Positions 62,327-64,000 of a DNA stretch of 64,000 nucleotides are shown here, one piece after another (position 1 is the stretch's first letter; every line of letters starts with the position of its first letter). This DNA comes from JAVBPE01 sp031549865 (GTDB lineage: Bacteria > Bacillota_I > Bacilli_A > Acholeplasmatales > Anaeroplasmataceae): contig JAVBPE010000008.1 in the NCBI GenBank assembly GCA_031549865.1, forward strand, positions 117,671-181,670, written 5' to 3'. A program made the position numbers and the translations under genes. The notes under the pieces were generated by a model. That model searched no databases, was not told the DNA's origin, and saw nothing but the letters and a program-made list of their open reading frames with translations.

Positions 62327-63394
62327 ATGTCAGTAGATTTAATTTATACAGGATTAAAACACTTCATAAATTTAATAAAAAAAATAAACAAATTTATTAT
62401 TCAAAAGAAGGAAATACAAGATTTTATATTAAAACAATTTGAAATTTTGTATAAAAATGAAAAATATAGATTTATATATGAAATAAATGAAAATAAAATT
62501 TTAGAAAATATAATTTTAAAACATATCTTATCAGATTTTTATATGGACTTATCAGAAAAAATTGAAGAGGAATTGCTTGATTATCAATTTTCTAAAAAAG
62601 AAGTTAACGTTATAATTGAATTTATAAAAAAATTAAATATAGAAATATTGAAAATTCAACAAAAATATCTAACAAACGATTTTAAAATTGTTGTAAAAAC
62701 CATAAAAACAGAAGCAGCTAATATTGAAATAAAAAATCAATTTCCAAATAAAACTATACATCAAGAAAACAGATATTTGAAAACAAAAAAAAAAGAAGTT
62801 AAATTGAATGATGAAATACAAAAATTTAAAGAATACAATAATTTTAATGAAATAAAAGAAGAATTAAAAAATCAAATGAAATCAACCGATGCTATGCTTA
62901 GATTTGATGTTCGTCAATTTAGTCAAATTTATAGAAAATATGGTAATGTAATTGCAGAACAAATAATTAAAATGATTATGCTCATTGTAGAAGAATATTT
63001 AAATGATTTTCCCAATGTTTCTAATATGTTTCGACTTCGCAATAAAAATAATTTATATATAATACTGAAAAATTTTACTGAAAATACTGAGGATATATTA
63101 AATAACTGTAAAAGGATAATAAAAAAAATAAAAACCTATGATTGGAATACAATATCGTATGGACTTTATATAGAACTCAATTGTGGAATAGGTGCGTTTG
63201 TAAATCCCTATAGTATTAATCATGAAATAAGAAAATTAAACAATGAAAAAGAAGAAATATATTTTGACATTTTATTAGATAGAGTTAGATTAAGTATAGT
63301 ACAAGCAAAAATTTTGAAACCAAATTCAGTTGGGCCAATTATTAGTAATACCGTAATAAAATCTTGTATTGATTATGACATTTTTGATTCATAA
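62327..63394 (+). CDS. Protein with degenerate C-terminal GGDEF domain
   Basis: 355 aa. Residues 1-185 are helical and charged with no recognised domain. Residues about 186-340 follow the diguanylate cyclase layout: MLRFDVRQFSQIYRKYG for the D-x-D-x-FK.IND.YGH block (first Asp kept), RLRNKNNLYIIL in place of R.GGDEF, SYGLYIELNCGIGAF for the beta-strand and RVRLSIVQAKILKPNSVG for RAD.ALY.AK..GRN. The active GG(D/E)EF is missing, so it is probably a binding or regulatory fold. Last gene of the cassette, 6 nt after the phosphoesterase. Confidence 0.72.
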   Translation: MSVDLIYTGLKHFINLIKKINKFIIQKKEIQDFILKQFEILYKNEKYRFIYEINENKILENIILKHILSDFYMDLSEKIEEELLDYQFSKKEVNVIIEFIKKLNIEILKIQQKYLTNDFKIVVKTIKTEAANIEIKNQFPNKTIHQENRYLKTKKKEVKLNDEIQKFKEYNNFNEIKEELKNQMKSTDAMLRFDVRQFSQIYRKYGNVIAEQIIKMIMLIVEEYLNDFPNVSNMFRLRNKNNLYIILKNFTENTEDILNNCKRIIKKIKTYDWNTISYGLYIELNCGIGAFVNPYSINHEIRKLNNEKEEIYFDILLDRVRLSIVQAKILKPNSVGPIISNTVIKSCIDYDIFDS

Positions 63395-63752
63395 ATTTTT
63401 TTCAAATTTCATTTGTAACATAATTATTTTCAATCATTTGAGTTATTACAAGTTTGCATCAGCGTTTAAATTTATGTGTAAAATTATAGCCGATGAAAAT
63501 AAAAAAATAATCTAGTATGATAGATACAATAAATAATTAAAAGTTGGATAGGCATAATAAATGGGACTTTCTGAATAGAGAATTAAGGAGGTCCATTTTT
63601 ATTATATTTGGGCTTAAGAACAAATATGAAAACCACACGCTATGCTTGTGAGAAATGAAAGCTTATATCTATTAAAAAAAAATAAAAAAAACCTCATGAT
63701 ATAATGAAATAGGTCTGGCAACCGAAAACAAAATATCAAGGAGATAATATCA
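63395..63752. other. Gene-free stretch with hairpin and IS200 left end
   Basis: 358 bases without a gene. A terminator-like hairpin (AATGGGAC near 63560 with GTCCATTTTTATT at 63591) probably ends the cassette transcript or shields the IS from read-through. The IS left-end hairpin and a TGATATAAT extended -10 near 63696 belong to the IS element. Confidence 0.55.
63634..63650 (+). repeat. IS200/IS605 left-end hairpin
   Basis: CACACGC-TAT-GCTTGTG, an imperfect hairpin following AAAAC and followed by GAAATGAAAGC, of the type recognised by IS200 TnpA at the element end. Suggests the element begins near 63620. Confidence 0.55.
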
Positions 63753-64000
63753 ATTGCAGCAAAACCAAATGATGATAATAGTTTATCACATACAAGGTGG
63801 AATTGTAAGTATTATATAGTATTTATACCAAAGTATAGACGAAAAGAAATATATGGTAAATTAAGAAAAGACATAGGACCAATAATCAGACAGCTTTGTG
63901 AATACAAAGATGTAGAAATAATAGAAGCACATGCAATGATAGATCATATACATATGCTGGTAAAGATACCGCCCAAACTATCAGTATCAAACTTTATGGG
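63753..64000 (+). mobile_element. tnpA: IS200-type element, Y1 transposase TnpA (3' part outside window)
   Basis: Frame open to the window end. NSLSHTRWNCKYYIVFIPKY then RRKEIYG, DIGPIIRQLCEYKDVEIIEA and HAMIDHIHMLVKIPPK with the metal-binding H-x-H (HIH) are IS200-family TnpA. No ATG, GTG or TTG fits: AAGGAG at 63738 points to ATT at 63753 (IAAKPNDDNSLSH), an unusual start that would limit transposase synthesis. The catalytic Tyr lies beyond the window. Confidence 0.9.

Noticed and set aside
1..64000. CRISPR array
   Set aside because: No regularly spaced identical short repeats were seen; the DUF11 repeats are coding and 360 bp long.
1..64000. tRNA or rRNA genes
   Set aside because: No convincing tRNA cloverleaf (GGTTCRANTCC arm) or rRNA sequence was noticed.

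Overview
This is a compact, very AT-rich chromosomal window from a low-GC Gram-positive bacterium of the Bacillota, class Bacilli in the broad sense. The evidence is the Bacilli gene order (alaS-ruvX-DUF1292-trmR; LysM protein-ruvA-ruvB-queA-tgt; infC-rpmI-rplT behind an L20-type leader), strong AGGAGG-type ribosome binding sites, a His T-box, near-consensus TTGACA/TATAAT promoters, and peptidoglycan and lipoprotein genes. UGA is a normal stop (mraY, alaS and rsmD end in TGA), so the recoded Mycoplasma group is excluded. An uncultured gut Bacilli lineage (RF39- or Erysipelotrichia-like) fits, but the genus is inference.

Layout. 1-2141: cell-wall genes mraY (cut by the window edge) and murD. 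2200-8470: an accessory stretch with a GNAT/TetR/zinc-ribbon operon divergent from a secreted Ntn hydrolase, a DUF5131 protein, an MmcQ-like protein, a MazG-like pyrophosphatase and an acyltransferase. 8660-20000: mostly housekeeping (nadD, mnmA, recD2, alaS, ruvX, trmR, surE), with a frameshifted 2'-5' RNA ligase-like gene. 20000-24870: a PY-rich membrane protein, an alpha/beta hydrolase, an Mrp ATPase and a four-gene ABC transporter unit with two exported partners. 24880-32480: infC-rpmI-rplT, an unassigned structured RNA, glmU, a 6S-like RNA, a DEAD-box helicase behind an intrinsic terminator, and rsmD. 32480-39600: a His T-box controls GNAT-hisS, followed by aspS, comEB, a PDZ-Lon protease, lspA and an rluD-type gene. 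39780-44530: a lipoprotein and a giant coiled-coil protein. 44600-51560: methyltransferase, SafA-like LysM protein, ruvAB, queA, cyclophilin, tgt and ftsW. 51800-56400: a pectin-type acetylesterase lipoprotein with a cre-like site, and a large DUF11-repeat surface protein.

The right end (56500-64000) is the most unusual part. A decayed citrate synthase C-terminus is followed by a tight five-gene operon on one strand: an unknown 397-aa protein, a TPR protein with a GHKL (histidine-kinase-like) ATPase end, a CobU-like P-loop NTPase, a receiver domain fused to an intact calcineurin-like phosphoesterase, and a protein with a degenerate GGDEF domain. An IS200-type element follows and runs off the window. 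I know of no described system with this composition. It looks like a mobile, phosphorelay-controlled nucleotide-signalling or conflict module; that function is inference.

RNA regulation is also prominent: an L20-type leader, a T-box, a 6S-like RNA, a terminator leader before the helicase, an SD-to-start hairpin before nadD, and a 145-nt RNA at 26597-26741 whose two hairpin loops both carry UCCCC, complementary to Shine-Dalgarno sequences.
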